Assembly: GCF_016734905.1 (NCBI RefSeq)
Contig: NZ_JAERPO010000001.1
Span: 620,001 to 684,000, forward strand
Source: Sphingopyxis jiangsuensis
GTDB lineage: Bacteria; Pseudomonadota; Alphaproteobacteria; Sphingomonadales; Sphingomonadaceae
DNA length: 64,000 nucleotides
Direction: 5' to 3'
In this document: one piece after another, positions 45,652 to 53,300 of the stretch
Numbering within the stretch: position 1 is the first letter of the stretch
How the letters are laid out: the number at the start of each line of letters is the position of its first letter
Position numbers and translations under genes: made by a program
Notes under the pieces: model-generated
Database searches by the model: none
What the model was told of the DNA's origin: nothing
Seen by the model: the letters and a program-made list of their open reading frames with translations, nothing else

Positions 45652-46143
45652 ATGCGCCGCACATTCTGCCTCGCCCTTGCGCTCGCTGCCGCCCCTTCGG
45701 CGCTGGCGCAGGCAAATCCCCAGATCGACTATCCCGCCTTCGCCGCGCTCACCGCAAGCGTCGCGCCGCAGCGCGCCGAGCGCCTGCTCGCCTTCGACGC
45801 CTTCAAGGCCGAGGCCGCGAGGCCCGGCGCGCTGCTGCTCGACGCGCGGTCGAAGGACGCCTTTGCGCGCGGCCATATCAAGGGCGCAGTCAACCTGCCG
45901 CTCACCGATTTCACCGCGGCCAGCCTTGCCGCGGTCATCGGCCCCGACGCGAACCGGCCGATCCTCATCTATTGCAACAATAATTTCTCGAACGACCAGA
46001 GCCCCGTCCCCGTCAAGGCGGCCGCGCTCGCCCTCAATATCCAGACCTTCATCAACCTCGTCGGCTATGGCTATCCCAATGTCCGCGAGCTTGCCGATGT
46101 CGTCGATTTCACCGATCCGAGGGTCGAGTGGGTGACAGGCTGA
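45652..46143 (+). CDS. Periplasmic rhodanese-like domain protein
   Basis: The 163-residue protein has a signal peptide cleaved after ALAQA and a rhodanese fold: LLLDARSKDAFARGHIKGAVNLPL and the active-site loop ILIYCNNNFSND with Cys108. The Cys suggests a sulfurtransferase or redox role in the periplasm; the substrate is unknown. GGGAGGA precedes the ATG. Confidence 0.85.
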   Translation: MRRTFCLALALAAAPSALAQANPQIDYPAFAALTASVAPQRAERLLAFDAFKAEAARPGALLLDARSKDAFARGHIKGAVNLPLTDFTAASLAAVIGPDANRPILIYCNNNFSNDQSPVPVKAAALALNIQTFINLVGYGYPNVRELADVVDFTDPRVEWVTG

Positions 46144-46212
46144 GCGCGCCACGCGCGCAATTATCGCACTCCCCCCTTGCCAAGCGCGACATTTTGCATC
46201 ACTAGGACGCGC

Positions 46213-46263
46213 ATGCGTAGCGCCAAGCTTCTTCTTCTGCGACTTACACGCCCTTGGGCGTGA
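46213..46263 (+). CDS. leuA leader peptide
   Basis: This 16-residue ORF encodes MRSAKLLLLRLTRPWA: four consecutive Leu codons and a fifth two codons later (CTT CTT CTT CTG CGA CTT), about 95 bp upstream of leuA. Leucine leader peptides of this kind control leuA by attenuation: leucyl-tRNA shortage stalls the ribosome on the Leu run. Downstream, CCCTTGGGCG (46251-46260, overlapping the end of the ORF) is perfectly complementary to CGCCCAAGGG (46297-46306), giving the long-range stem that stalling would modulate. Confidence 0.8.
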   Translation: MRSAKLLLLRLTRPWA

Positions 46264-46306
46264 CGTTCGGCCTGCGCGACTAGCGGCGGGCCACGGCGCC
46301 CAAGGG
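46251..46306 (+). promoter_or_regulatory. leuA attenuator stem region
   Basis: CCCTTGGGCG at the end of the leader ORF pairs perfectly with CGCCCAAGGG 36 bases later. A shorter GGCC...GGCC stem lies inside the loop. There is no long T-tract, so the mechanism may be Rho-dependent or act at translation. Predicted from sequence only. Confidence 0.6.
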
Positions 46307-46355
46307 TCATCGGCACACACCCCCGCAATTTACCAAGCAGAAGACGACCAGAACC

Positions 46356-48020
46356 ATGACGATGCTCCGCGACCCCTCGGTCAAATATTCGCCCTTCCCG
46401 CAGGTTCCGTTGGCCGACCGCCAGTGGCCGTCGCGCACGATCACCCAGCCGCCGATCTGGCTCTCGACCGACCTTCGCGACGGCAACCAGGCGCTGATCG
46501 ACCCGATGGATGCGGAGAAAAAGACGCGCTTCTTCGACCTCCTCGTCCGCTGCGGGCTCAAGGAGATAGAGGTCGGCTTTCCGGCGAGCGGCGCGACCGA
46601 TTTCGACTATATCCAGAACCTCGTCCGATCGGGCCGCATCCCCGACGATGTGACGCCGCAGGTGCTGACGCAGGCGCGCGCCGACCTGATCCGCACCAGC
46701 TTCGACAGCCTTCAGGGCGCACGCACCGCGATCGTCCACCTCTATAACGCGGTCAGCCCCGCGTGGCGCCGCGTCGTCTTCAATATGGAGATGCCGCAGA
46801 TCAAGCAGATCGCGATCGACGGCGCGAAGCAGCTGCGCGACAATGCCGCGCGCCTCCCCGGTACCGACTGGCGTTTCGAATACAGCCCCGAAACCTTTTC
46901 GACCGCCGAGCTCGATTTCAGCATCGAGGTGTGCGCCGCGGTGATGGACGTGCTGCAACCCACCGCCGACAAGCCGATCATCCTCAACCTCCCCGCGACG
47001 GTCGAGGCGGCGACACCGAACATCTATGCCGACCAGATCGAATATTTTGCCAGGCATTTGCCCAACCGCGAAGCGGCGCTGATATCCTTGCACACCCACA
47101 ACGACCGCGGCACCGGCGTCGCGGCGGCCGAGCTCGGCCTGCTCGCGGGCGCCGACCGCGTCGAGGGCTGCCTGTTCGGCAATGGCGAGCGCACGGGCAA
47201 CACCTGCCTCGTCACCATCGCGCTCAACATGTACACGCAGGGCGTCGACCCCGGCCTCGACTTTTCGGACATCGACGAAGTCATCGCGACGGTCGAATAT
47301 TGCAACAACATCCCCGTCCACCCGCGCCACCCCTATGGCGGCGAGCTGGTGTACACCGCCTTTTCGGGCAGCCACCAGGACGCGATCAAGAAAGGCTTCG
47401 CCGCGCGCGAACGCCAGAATGACGAAAAGTGGGAGGTGCCCTACCTCCCCATCGACCCCGCCGACCTCGGCCGCGATTACGAAGCGGTGATCCGCGTCAA
47501 CAGCCAGTCGGGCAAGGGCGGCGTCGCCTGGGTGCTCGAACAGGACAAGGGGCTGAAACTACCGAAGAAGATGCAGGCGAGCTTCAGCCATGTGGTGCAG
47601 GCGCTGGCCGACCAGACAAGCCGCGAGCTCGCCGCCGACGACATCTGGCACGCGTTCGAGGCGCATTATCTGGCGAGCGAAGCCAAGCGCTTCCAGCTCG
47701 TCGACTGGTCCGAATCGCACAGCGGCCCCGACCGCATCTTCGCCGGCAAGCTCACCATCGACGGCCAAACGCGCAGCGTCAGCGGCCGCGGCAACGGCCT
47801 GATGAGCAGCGTCATCGCCGCGCTCGGCGAAAGCGGCGGCCCGCTGATGGACATCGTCGATTACAGCGAACACGCGATTGGCCACGGCAGCGACGCGCAA
47901 GCCGCCGCCTATGTCGAATGCCGCACGGCGGACGGGCGCAGCCTGTTCGGCTGCGGCCTCGACACCGACGTCGCGACGGCAAGCGTGCGGGCGATCCTTT
48001 CAGCCGCCAACGGGGCATAA
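46356..48020 (+). CDS. leuA: 2-isopropylmalate synthase (type 2)
   Basis: It performs the first committed step of leucine synthesis, condensing acetyl-CoA with 2-ketoisovalerate. The 554-residue protein is of the longer LeuA type: KYSPFPQVPLADRQWPSRTI, WLSTDLRDGNQALIDPMD (metal-binding R-D-G-N/D-Q), IEVGFPASGATDFDYI, the metal ligands SLHTHNDRGTG and GCLFGNGERTGN. A C-terminal leucine-binding regulatory domain (about 420-554) follows. It is preceded by a leucine leader peptide. Confidence 0.96.
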   Translation: MTMLRDPSVKYSPFPQVPLADRQWPSRTITQPPIWLSTDLRDGNQALIDPMDAEKKTRFFDLLVRCGLKEIEVGFPASGATDFDYIQNLVRSGRIPDDVTPQVLTQARADLIRTSFDSLQGARTAIVHLYNAVSPAWRRVVFNMEMPQIKQIAIDGAKQLRDNAARLPGTDWRFEYSPETFSTAELDFSIEVCAAVMDVLQPTADKPIILNLPATVEAATPNIYADQIEYFARHLPNREAALISLHTHNDRGTGVAAAELGLLAGADRVEGCLFGNGERTGNTCLVTIALNMYTQGVDPGLDFSDIDEVIATVEYCNNIPVHPRHPYGGELVYTAFSGSHQDAIKKGFAARERQNDEKWEVPYLPIDPADLGRDYEAVIRVNSQSGKGGVAWVLEQDKGLKLPKKMQASFSHVVQALADQTSRELAADDIWHAFEAHYLASEAKRFQLVDWSESHSGPDRIFAGKLTIDGQTRSVSGRGNGLMSSVIAALGESGGPLMDIVDYSEHAIGHGSDAQAAAYVECRTADGRSLFGCGLDTDVATASVRAILSAANGA

Positions 48021-48023
48021 ATA

Positions 48024-48126
48024 TCCTCCCTGTTGCGCAGCAATGGGGAGATGGCAGCGCAGAATCCTCCCTGTGCCCGCAGGGCATGGGGAGGGGGACC
48101 GCTCGCAAAGCGAGTGGTGGAGGGGG
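48024..48126. repeat. Palindromic repeat, TCCTCCCT/GGGGAGGA family, intergenic copy
   Basis: It contains two related hairpins; the second (TCCTCCCTG..CATGGGGAGGGGGACCGCTCG..CGAGTGGTGGAGGGG) is the reference copy for the element found inside bioD. It lies directly after leuA. Confidence 0.8.
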
Positions 48127-48160
48127 GCCCAAGCCAAATCATCCCGCTTGCGGTCATACT

Positions 48161-48193
48161 TTGCATGATCTTGTCTAACGCAATAAAACAAGA
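48161..48193 (+). promoter_or_regulatory. Promoter with inverted repeat upstream of the two-gene island
   Basis: TTGCAT (48161-48166) and TAAAAC (48184-48189) are separated by 17 bp. TCTTGT (48169-48174) and ACAAGA (48188-48193) form an inverted repeat overlapping the spacer and -10 region, the position expected for a repressor site. Predicted only. Confidence 0.45.
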
Positions 48194-48236
48194 CAGCATG
48201 TCCGTACTTAACGATCGACGTTGCTGAGGGGGAAAT

Positions 48237-48860
48237 ATGGCTGAGCAAGATATCGACGCTCTTCTGGCGCGCATGCCTGAAATTGCGACGGCTGTTAATG
48301 CTTTCAAATCCGAAAGCGTTCAACAGGCCGCGTTTGACGCACTCGTTTTGGCATTTGGCGTAACTGACGATAATCTGAAAAATGCCGAAGAGTCACCTAT
48401 TCGGCAAGCTAAGACGCCTAAGCAGACTCAAACGACGCGCCAAGCCGCTAAATCCGAGAACTCGGGGCGTCAGAAGCGAAAGTCGCGGGCGACCGGCGGT
48501 AACGCCGGAGCAACGATAACACCGGTGAAAGATTTAAACTTACGTCCGAAAGGGTTAGAATCGTTCGATGACTTCATTGCGAAAAAACTTCCAAGAAACA
48601 ATCAAGAGAAATTTACTATTGCTGTCTATTGGCTTGAAGAAATTGCAAAGGTTAGCCCGGTCACGCTCGCGCACCTAGCAGCGATATTTAAGCAAACTTC
48701 CGGATGGAGAGAGCCCGGAAATCTGAAGGTCGGCGTCCAGATGACGGGATTTCGAAAGAACACAATCGACACGTCGGACATGAGCAACCTGCGCACGACC
48801 CCGCATGGACGAAATTTCGTCGAACATGATCTGCCCTCAAAACCCACGAAGAATAAATGA
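48237..48860 (+). CDS. Hypothetical protein with C-terminal winged-helix-like domain (island gene 1)
   Basis: The 207-residue protein is unlike its neighbours in base composition (visibly AT-richer). Residues 1-50 are helical and acidic, 55-95 a Lys/Arg/Gln-rich flexible linker (TPKQTQTTRQAAKSENSGRQ), and 110-200 a compact domain: EKFTIAVYWLEEIAKVSPVTLAHLAAIFKQ, then GNLKVGVQMTGFRKN and LRTTPHGRNFVEHDL. The last pattern (T-x2-G-x3-V) is typical of the wing and final helix of winged-helix DNA-binding domains. GAGGGGGAAAT precedes the ATG. The stop overlaps the next start by 4 bp. Function unknown; probably the DNA-binding member of a two-gene module. Confidence 0.7.
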   Translation: MAEQDIDALLARMPEIATAVNAFKSESVQQAAFDALVLAFGVTDDNLKNAEESPIRQAKTPKQTQTTRQAAKSENSGRQKRKSRATGGNAGATITPVKDLNLRPKGLESFDDFIAKKLPRNNQEKFTIAVYWLEEIAKVSPVTLAHLAAIFKQTSGWREPGNLKVGVQMTGFRKNTIDTSDMSNLRTTPHGRNFVEHDLPSKPTKNK

Positions 48861-49630
48861 GCGGATTAGATTCTAGCAAAGCGCTAACCGGAATCCCCGC
48901 TGCGCTCAGAACTCCACTTGTTGATGAATTCAACAAGCTCGTGCGGCACTACCGCGAAGGACGATGGGAGCCCGCCGAACTGAATGGCGGGAAACTTTGC
49001 GAAATTGTGTATTCAATTTTGCGAGGGCATGTTGACAATAGGTTCCCTTCCCGTCCCTCCAAACCTAGGAATATGGTGGATGCATGCCGTGCATTCGAAA
49101 ACGAAACCGCGTTCCCTCGTTCTGTGCGCTTCCAAATCCCTAAGATGCTAATCTCGCTGTATGAAGTGAGAAACAATCGGAATGTCGGTCATGTGGGTGC
49201 CGACGTCGATCCGAACCACATGGATGCAACGGTAGTTCTGAGTATCACGCAGTGGATCATGGCGGAGCTCGTTCGCCTTTTTCACACCGTCAGCACGGAA
49301 GAAGCGACAGAAATCGTAAATAGCTTGGTAGATCGGACCTTTCCGCTGCTATGGAAGGTTGGTGACAAAGTAAGAATTCTGGACCCAAATATGAGCGCAA
49401 AAGACAAGTGTCTAGCTCTGATTTATGGATCAATTGGACCTCAAAATGTTAGATTTATCGTAGATTCCATAGAATATTCTAATATAACACAGTTCAAAAT
49501 TAAAGTTCTGAAACCAATGCACAAATCTAAACTCATCGAATACGACAGGAAGAACGAATCTGTATCAATATCCCCTTTGGGGACTGCTTATGTCGAAAAG
49601 AACATCCTTCCATCCTGTACGATAATCTAA
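48857..49630 (+). CDS. HEPN-like protein with C-terminal winged helix (island gene 2)
   Basis: The 257-residue product is coupled to gene 1 by an ATGA overlap. Residues about 15-140 are all-helical, with KLCEIVYSILRGH and LYEVRNNRNVGHVGAD. The latter contains R105-N-x5-H112, fitting the Rx4-6H motif of HEPN ribonucleases. Residues about 185-255 (KDKCLALIYGSIGPQNVRFIVDSIEY...SPLGTAYVEKNIL) look like a winged helix. HEPN proteins are common in toxin-antitoxin, abortive-infection and other defence systems; this specific architecture I do not know as a named system. GC content is low, in line with horizontal acquisition. Confidence 0.7.
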   Translation: MSGLDSSKALTGIPAALRTPLVDEFNKLVRHYREGRWEPAELNGGKLCEIVYSILRGHVDNRFPSRPSKPRNMVDACRAFENETAFPRSVRFQIPKMLISLYEVRNNRNVGHVGADVDPNHMDATVVLSITQWIMAELVRLFHTVSTEEATEIVNSLVDRTFPLLWKVGDKVRILDPNMSAKDKCLALIYGSIGPQNVRFIVDSIEYSNITQFKIKVLKPMHKSKLIEYDRKNESVSISPLGTAYVEKNILPSCTII

Positions 49631-49716
49631 GAGATAAGATCTCAAAAATCCCCCTTTCCTACAATTCACCCATATGGTTCATTCTGTCGGTTTTAACTCA
49701 CCGAAAGGACGAATCG

Positions 49717-50790
49717 ATGGACGCGACCGACACCGAAGACACCCTCCCCCGCCGCCCCAGCTATCATTGGACGCCCGCGCTGCAGCGCGAATTTCTGGAG
49801 CATCTGGCCGCCACCGGCTCGGTGCGGACTGCGGCGATGCATGTGTCGATGTCGCCTTCGGCGGCGTACCAGCTTCGCCACCGGCCGGATGGCGCGGCGT
49901 TCAGGCTCGGCTGGGCGGCGGCGGTGCTGATCGCGCGCGAGCGGCTCGCCGACGAGCTGCTCGACCGCGCGATCTGGGGCTATGAGGAGACCGCGACGAT
50001 CAGCCGCGAGGACGGGCGCAGCTTTGCGCGGCGGCAGCGCCGCGACAGCCGCCTTGGCCTCGCGATGCTCGCGCGGCTCGACCAGATGGTCGAGGTGCGC
50101 GCGCGGGCGGGCGAAGCGATGGCGGCGCAGGTGATCGCGGGCGACTGGCCGGGCTTCCTCGCGCTGTTCGATGCCGCGCAGGCGCAATTCGACGCCGCGC
50201 GCGCCGCCGCGGCCTCCCCCGACACCTCCCCCACCGGCGAGAGCGCCGACGCCCCGTCCGAAACCCCCACCGGCGCCGCCCCTTCCGCCGCCGTCCCCGG
50301 CCAGGGCGCCGCGCTGGCGGTCTGGCTCGCCGGGCGCGACAACCGCGCCAACCCGCTCGCCACCCTGTGGGCGGGAAGTGCAATCGCGAGTGAAGTTGCG
50401 CGGATTTCCGCCAATTTCGACGCCGGCCTCCCCGCCGATCTCGACTCCCGCTGCAATGCCCAGCCAACGGTCGCAGAGGCGGTCGGCGCAATGGGCGTGT
50501 GGCGCGACGGAGAGACCGGCGAATGGCGCACCGATTTCCCGCCCCCCGCCGACTTCACCGGGATCGAAGACGGCGAGTTCGGCGAGGCGCGTTACGAACG
50601 CACGCTCGACCCCGACGAGGAAATGGCGTGGGAGGCCGCGCGCGCCGCCGACGCCGCGCCGCTGCGCCATGCGGCAGAGGCGGCACGCCGCGCCTGCTTC
50701 GGCCTCCCCGCCCCCGCGAACGACCCCGACGATCACGACGCCGACGCCGACGCCGCCGCAGCCGCCCCGCGCGCCGCGGCGGGCGGCTGA
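49717..50790 (+). CDS. Sphingomonad HTH-like hypothetical protein
   Basis: The 357-residue protein has an N-terminal region YHWTPALQREFLEHLAATGSVRTAAMHVSMSPSAAYQLRHRPDGAAFRLGWAAAV that looks like a helix-turn-helix (A-A-x5-S-x2-A-A-Y), comparable to the DNA-binding part of terminase small subunits or LuxR-like helices. The rest is Ala/Pro/Asp-rich and probably disordered, with an acidic region near the end. A DNA-binding role is possible; no catalytic motif is visible. High GC and codon use match the core genome. Confidence 0.65.
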   Translation: MDATDTEDTLPRRPSYHWTPALQREFLEHLAATGSVRTAAMHVSMSPSAAYQLRHRPDGAAFRLGWAAAVLIARERLADELLDRAIWGYEETATISREDGRSFARRQRRDSRLGLAMLARLDQMVEVRARAGEAMAAQVIAGDWPGFLALFDAAQAQFDAARAAAASPDTSPTGESADAPSETPTGAAPSAAVPGQGAALAVWLAGRDNRANPLATLWAGSAIASEVARISANFDAGLPADLDSRCNAQPTVAEAVGAMGVWRDGETGEWRTDFPPPADFTGIEDGEFGEARYERTLDPDEEMAWEAARAADAAPLRHAAEAARRACFGLPAPANDPDDHDADADAAAAAPRAAAGG

Positions 50791-51125
50791 TCGCCGGACG
50801 GCCGTACCCCAAACCAGCGGCCAATTACCTGCGCCGCACCGGCAAAGAGTCGCCGTGGCCGCGGTCAGTATTTTCATGGCCCAGGCCAGAAAAAGCGAAG
50901 ATCAAGCTGCGCGGATATTTGACTGCAAACATGGCGATATATCGCGTTCATTTTGCTGGAATTTGCGGAAAAACTTGACATTTTGAAAGGAGGCCTCCAT
51001 TTATGCCGCGCTACCGTTGCCTGCGACGGAAATTAGAAGCCTTCGCGGCGGATACTTCCCTTCACTCGCTACCAGCTCCGTCGACGCTGTTGTCGCCGGA
51101 TATCGTTTCGTGAAAGGAACATCCC
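50791..51125. other. 335-bp region holding the cold-shock gene leader
   Basis: It is AT-richer than its surroundings. It holds a strong promoter candidate and, downstream of it, about 115 nt of untranslated leader before the cold-shock gene, as is usual for cold-inducible mRNAs. A 36-codon frame from 51004 to 51114 with GGAGG upstream is possible but has no support from composition. Confidence 0.5.
50977..51006 (+). promoter_or_regulatory. Candidate promoter of the cold-shock / IF-1 operon
   Basis: A consensus TTGACA (50977-50982) is followed after 17-18 bp by CATTTAT (51000-51006) as a weak -10. It also overlaps the palindrome GGAGGCCTCC (50991-51000). Confidence 0.5.
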
Positions 51126-51332
51126 ATGCCGATAGGCACCGTAAAATTCTTCAACGCCGACAAGGGCTATGGCTTCATTTCGGACGAAGATGGCTCGGGC
51201 GACGCGTTCGTCCACATCACCGCCGTCCAGAACGCCGGCATGTCTGGTCTCGAAAAGGACCAGCGCATTTCGTACGAGCTGGAAACCGGCCGCAATGGCA
51301 AGACCTCGGCTGTCAATCTGACCCAGGCCTGA
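51126..51332 (+). CDS. Cold-shock protein (CspA family)
   Basis: This is a single-strand RNA/DNA chaperone. The 68-residue protein has MPIGTVKFFNADKGYGFI (RNP1) and GDAFVHITAVQNAG (RNP2), with standard length for the family. AAAGGAA precedes the ATG. The IF-1-like gene follows after 3 bp, so the two are co-transcribed. Confidence 0.95.
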   Translation: MPIGTVKFFNADKGYGFISDEDGSGDAFVHITAVQNAGMSGLEKDQRISYELETGRNGKTSAVNLTQA

Positions 51333-51335
51333 TCT

Positions 51336-51605
51336 TTGGCGAAAGAAGAAGCGCTCAGCTTCGACGGCGTCATCGACGAGATCCTGCCCGACGGCCGCTT
51401 TGGCGTCGTGCTGGAAAATGGCCATCGCCTGATTGCCTATACGGCTGGCCGGATGCGGCGTTTCCGCATCCGGTCGGTCGTCGGCGATTCGGTGAAGGTC
51501 GAAATGACCCCCTATGACCTCTCCAAGGGACGCATCGTCTATCGCGATCGCGGTCCGGGAGCCGGGGGGGGCGGCCCGCGCGGCCGCCAGCCAAAGCGCC
51601 GATGA
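51336..51605 (+). CDS. infA: Translation initiation factor IF-1 paralogue with basic tail
   Basis: The 89-residue OB-fold protein matches IF-1 throughout: [61 protein letters not shown]-1 normally ends there (about 72 residues); this one adds a Gly/Arg/Lys tail ([17 protein letters not shown]), reminiscent of RNA-binding RGG tails. Its initiation codon is TTG at 51336, 3 bp after the cold-shock stop, so translation may be coupled. Pairing with a cold-shock gene suggests a cold-adapted second copy; whether a canonical infA exists elsewhere cannot be seen. Confidence 0.9.
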   Translation: MAKEEALSFDGVIDEILPDGRFGVVLENGHRLIAYTAGRMRRFRIRSVVGDSVKVEMTPYDLSKGRIVYRDRGPGAGGGGPRGRQPKRR

Positions 51606-51645
51606 CGGCGCCAATAGCAATAAAAGAATGAATATCAGAGGATTT

Positions 51646-51789
51646 ATGTTCAACTACAGTAACGCATTCCCCCAATTGGCCAGCGCGCTGCACCGCGCCG
51701 TCCCGGCGCGCCCTGCGCCGCGCGACCGGCGCTCGCCGACGCTCTCGCGTCGCGAACTGCGCCGCCTGATCGCCGACATGATCGACTGA
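51646..51789 (+). CDS. Small basic hypothetical protein
   Basis: The 47-residue product starts MFNYSNAFPQLASALHRAV, has a proline/arginine-rich middle and ends SPTLSRRELRRLIADMID, a helix found in small sphingomonad proteins. AGAGGA lies three bases before the ATG at 51646; another in-frame ATG lies six codons upstream. Function unknown. Confidence 0.55.
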   Translation: MFNYSNAFPQLASALHRAVPARPAPRDRRSPTLSRRELRRLIADMID

Positions 51790-51841
51790 TCGCACCACCC
51801 CGGCCGCGCCTCGCCGCGCGGCCGCCCAAAGGAGAAGCCCC

Positions 51842-52063
51842 GTGTCCGCCACCAGCGATTTCTATCTGAAACAGGCTGAAAAATGCGAAAGCGACGCAGT
51901 GGAAACCGCGCTCGGCAATGTGCGTGAGCGCAATCTGCGCGCCGCCGCCGCGTGGCGCACGATGGCCGACAAGCTGATCCTCACCGAACAGACGCGCGAG
52001 AAGCGCGTTGCGGACGCCGCGCGCGAGGCCGAACTGCGCGACAAGGCCGCCGCCACCGCCTGA
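51842..52063 (+). CDS. Small alpha-helical hypothetical protein
   Basis: The 73-residue product (GTG start at 51842 behind AAAGGAG) is almost entirely helical and charged: FYLKQAEKCESDAVETALGNVRERNLRAAAAWRTMADKLIL. It resembles small alphaproteobacterial proteins with an FYL-x2-A motif of unknown role. Confidence 0.65.
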   Translation: MSATSDFYLKQAEKCESDAVETALGNVRERNLRAAAAWRTMADKLILTEQTREKRVADAAREAELRDKAAATA

Positions 52064-52151
52064 CGCGCCGCCGCGCGGGCTCCGCCGATTCGGGACAGCC
52101 GCGGGACAAATCGCGCCTGTCGCTTTGGCGAGACCCTTGTATCATGGCGCG

Positions 52152-52793
52152 ATGACTGTCTCCCCCGACTCCGATCCGCGCGCGAACCAGAAACAGCGCA
52201 CCCGCACCGCCATCGTCGACGCCGCGATCGCGCTGCTCGCCACCGGCTGCCGCCCGACGGTCAGCGAGGCCGCGACCGCCGCCAAAGTGTCGCGCGCGAC
52301 CGCCTATCGCTATTTCCCGACGCAGGACTCGCTCCTCGTCGAGGCGGCGGCGCACGGCCCGGTCGAACCGATCGAGACGCTCGTCGCCGCGCAGACCGGC
52401 GACAACGCCCGCGCCCGCTTCGCCGAGCTGCAGGCGGCATTCAACGCGCTGGTGGGGGAGGAAGAGGCGGCAATGCGCATGGCGCTCCGCTCCTATCTCG
52501 ACGCCTGGTTCGCGGCGCGCGAGCGCGGCACGCTCGCCCCCGACGTGCGGCAGGGGCGCCGCATGCGCTGGATCGCCGCGACGCTCGCCCCGGCGCGCGG
52601 CACGCTCGCCCCCGACACCGCGCAGCGCCTGTCGGCGGCGCTCGCGCTCACCCTCGGCATCGAGCCGCTGTTGGTGATGAAGGACATCTGCCGCTTGGAT
52701 GACGCCGCCGCGCGCGATACGCTGCAATGGATGGCCAAGACGCTGCTCGAGGCCGCGCTGACAGAGCAAAGCGCGACGCGAAATGATGATTAG
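52152..52793 (+). CDS. TetR/AcrR family transcriptional regulator
   Basis: The 213-residue regulator has an N-terminal TetR DNA-binding domain: RTRTAIVDAAIALLATG, VSEAATAAKVSRATAYRYFPTQDSLL (helix-turn-helix at about residues 37-60). A ligand-binding helical domain of about 145 residues follows. Its gene is 66 bp upstream of the SnoaL-like gene, and a perfect palindrome in that gap is a likely operator. The start at 52152 matches the usual length before the HTH. Confidence 0.9.
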   Translation: MTVSPDSDPRANQKQRTRTAIVDAAIALLATGCRPTVSEAATAAKVSRATAYRYFPTQDSLLVEAAAHGPVEPIETLVAAQTGDNARARFAELQAAFNALVGEEEAAMRMALRSYLDAWFAARERGTLAPDVRQGRRMRWIAATLAPARGTLAPDTAQRLSAALALTLGIEPLLVMKDICRLDDAAARDTLQWMAKTLLEAALTEQSATRNDD

Positions 52794-52808
52794 ACTTTTC
52801 TCTTGTGG

Positions 52809-52824
52809 TGAGACTCGAGTCTCA
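52809..52824. promoter_or_regulatory. Perfect palindrome TGAGACTCGAGTCTCA, candidate TetR operator
   Basis: The 16-bp perfect inverted repeat lies between the TetR gene and the SnoaL-like gene, 36 bp before the start of the latter. Size and symmetry suit a TetR-family operator that would control the SnoaL and arylamine N-acetyltransferase genes. Confidence 0.6.
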
Positions 52825-52859
52825 TTAATGGGCGCGCCACCCCAAAGGAGATTCGCATC

Positions 52860-53300
52860 ATGACCCCCGAACAGATCGACAAGCTGATCAACGAACATTT
52901 CGAATATGAGGCCACGGACAACATCGACGCCGTCGTCGCCGGAATGACCCCCGACGCCGCACATCACGTCATCCCCTCGCCCGCCGGTCCGATTTCGGGG
53001 CACGCCGCGGTGCGCGCCTTTTACACGCGCCTCTTTGCCGCGATCGCCGGCGAAAAGGTCACGCCGGTCCGCCGCCTCTACGGCCCCGACTTCGTCGTCG
53101 ACGAGGTGCTGTGGGAGGGCCAGGTCCACGACGGCAGCATCTTCCTGTGCGACGGCAAGAGTGGCCGCGTCACCTTCCGCATGCTCCACGTCTTCGAATT
53201 CGACGGCGAACTCGTAAAGAGCGAGCAGGTCTGGTGCGACCTCGCCGCGATCCAGGCGCAGCTCGGCGTCGGCGCTGCTGCGGCGGCCGTCGCGGCATGA
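52860..53300 (+). CDS. SnoaL-like / NTF2-fold protein
   Basis: The 146-residue protein has the NTF2-like pattern: an N-terminal helix IDKLINEHFEYEATDNIDAVVAGM, then SGHAAVRAFYTRLFAA and a beta sheet with VWEGQVHDGSIFLCDGKSGRVTFRMLHVFEFDGELVKSEQVWCD. SnoaL-like proteins are small-molecule isomerases, hydratases or ligand binders; the substrate is unknown. It overlaps the arylamine N-acetyltransferase gene by 4 bp (ATGA), so they share an operon. Confidence 0.8.
   Translation: MTPEQIDKLINEHFEYEATDNIDAVVAGMTPDAAHHVIPSPAGPISGHAAVRAFYTRLFAAIAGEKVTPVRRLYGPDFVVDEVLWEGQVHDGSIFLCDGKSGRVTFRMLHVFEFDGELVKSEQVWCDLAAIQAQLGVGAAAAAVAA

Noticed and set aside
51004-51114. 36-codon ORF with GGAGG upstream, before the cold-shock gene
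   Set aside because: It lies within the presumed untranslated leader and its product has no conservation that I can see. Possible, but unsupported.
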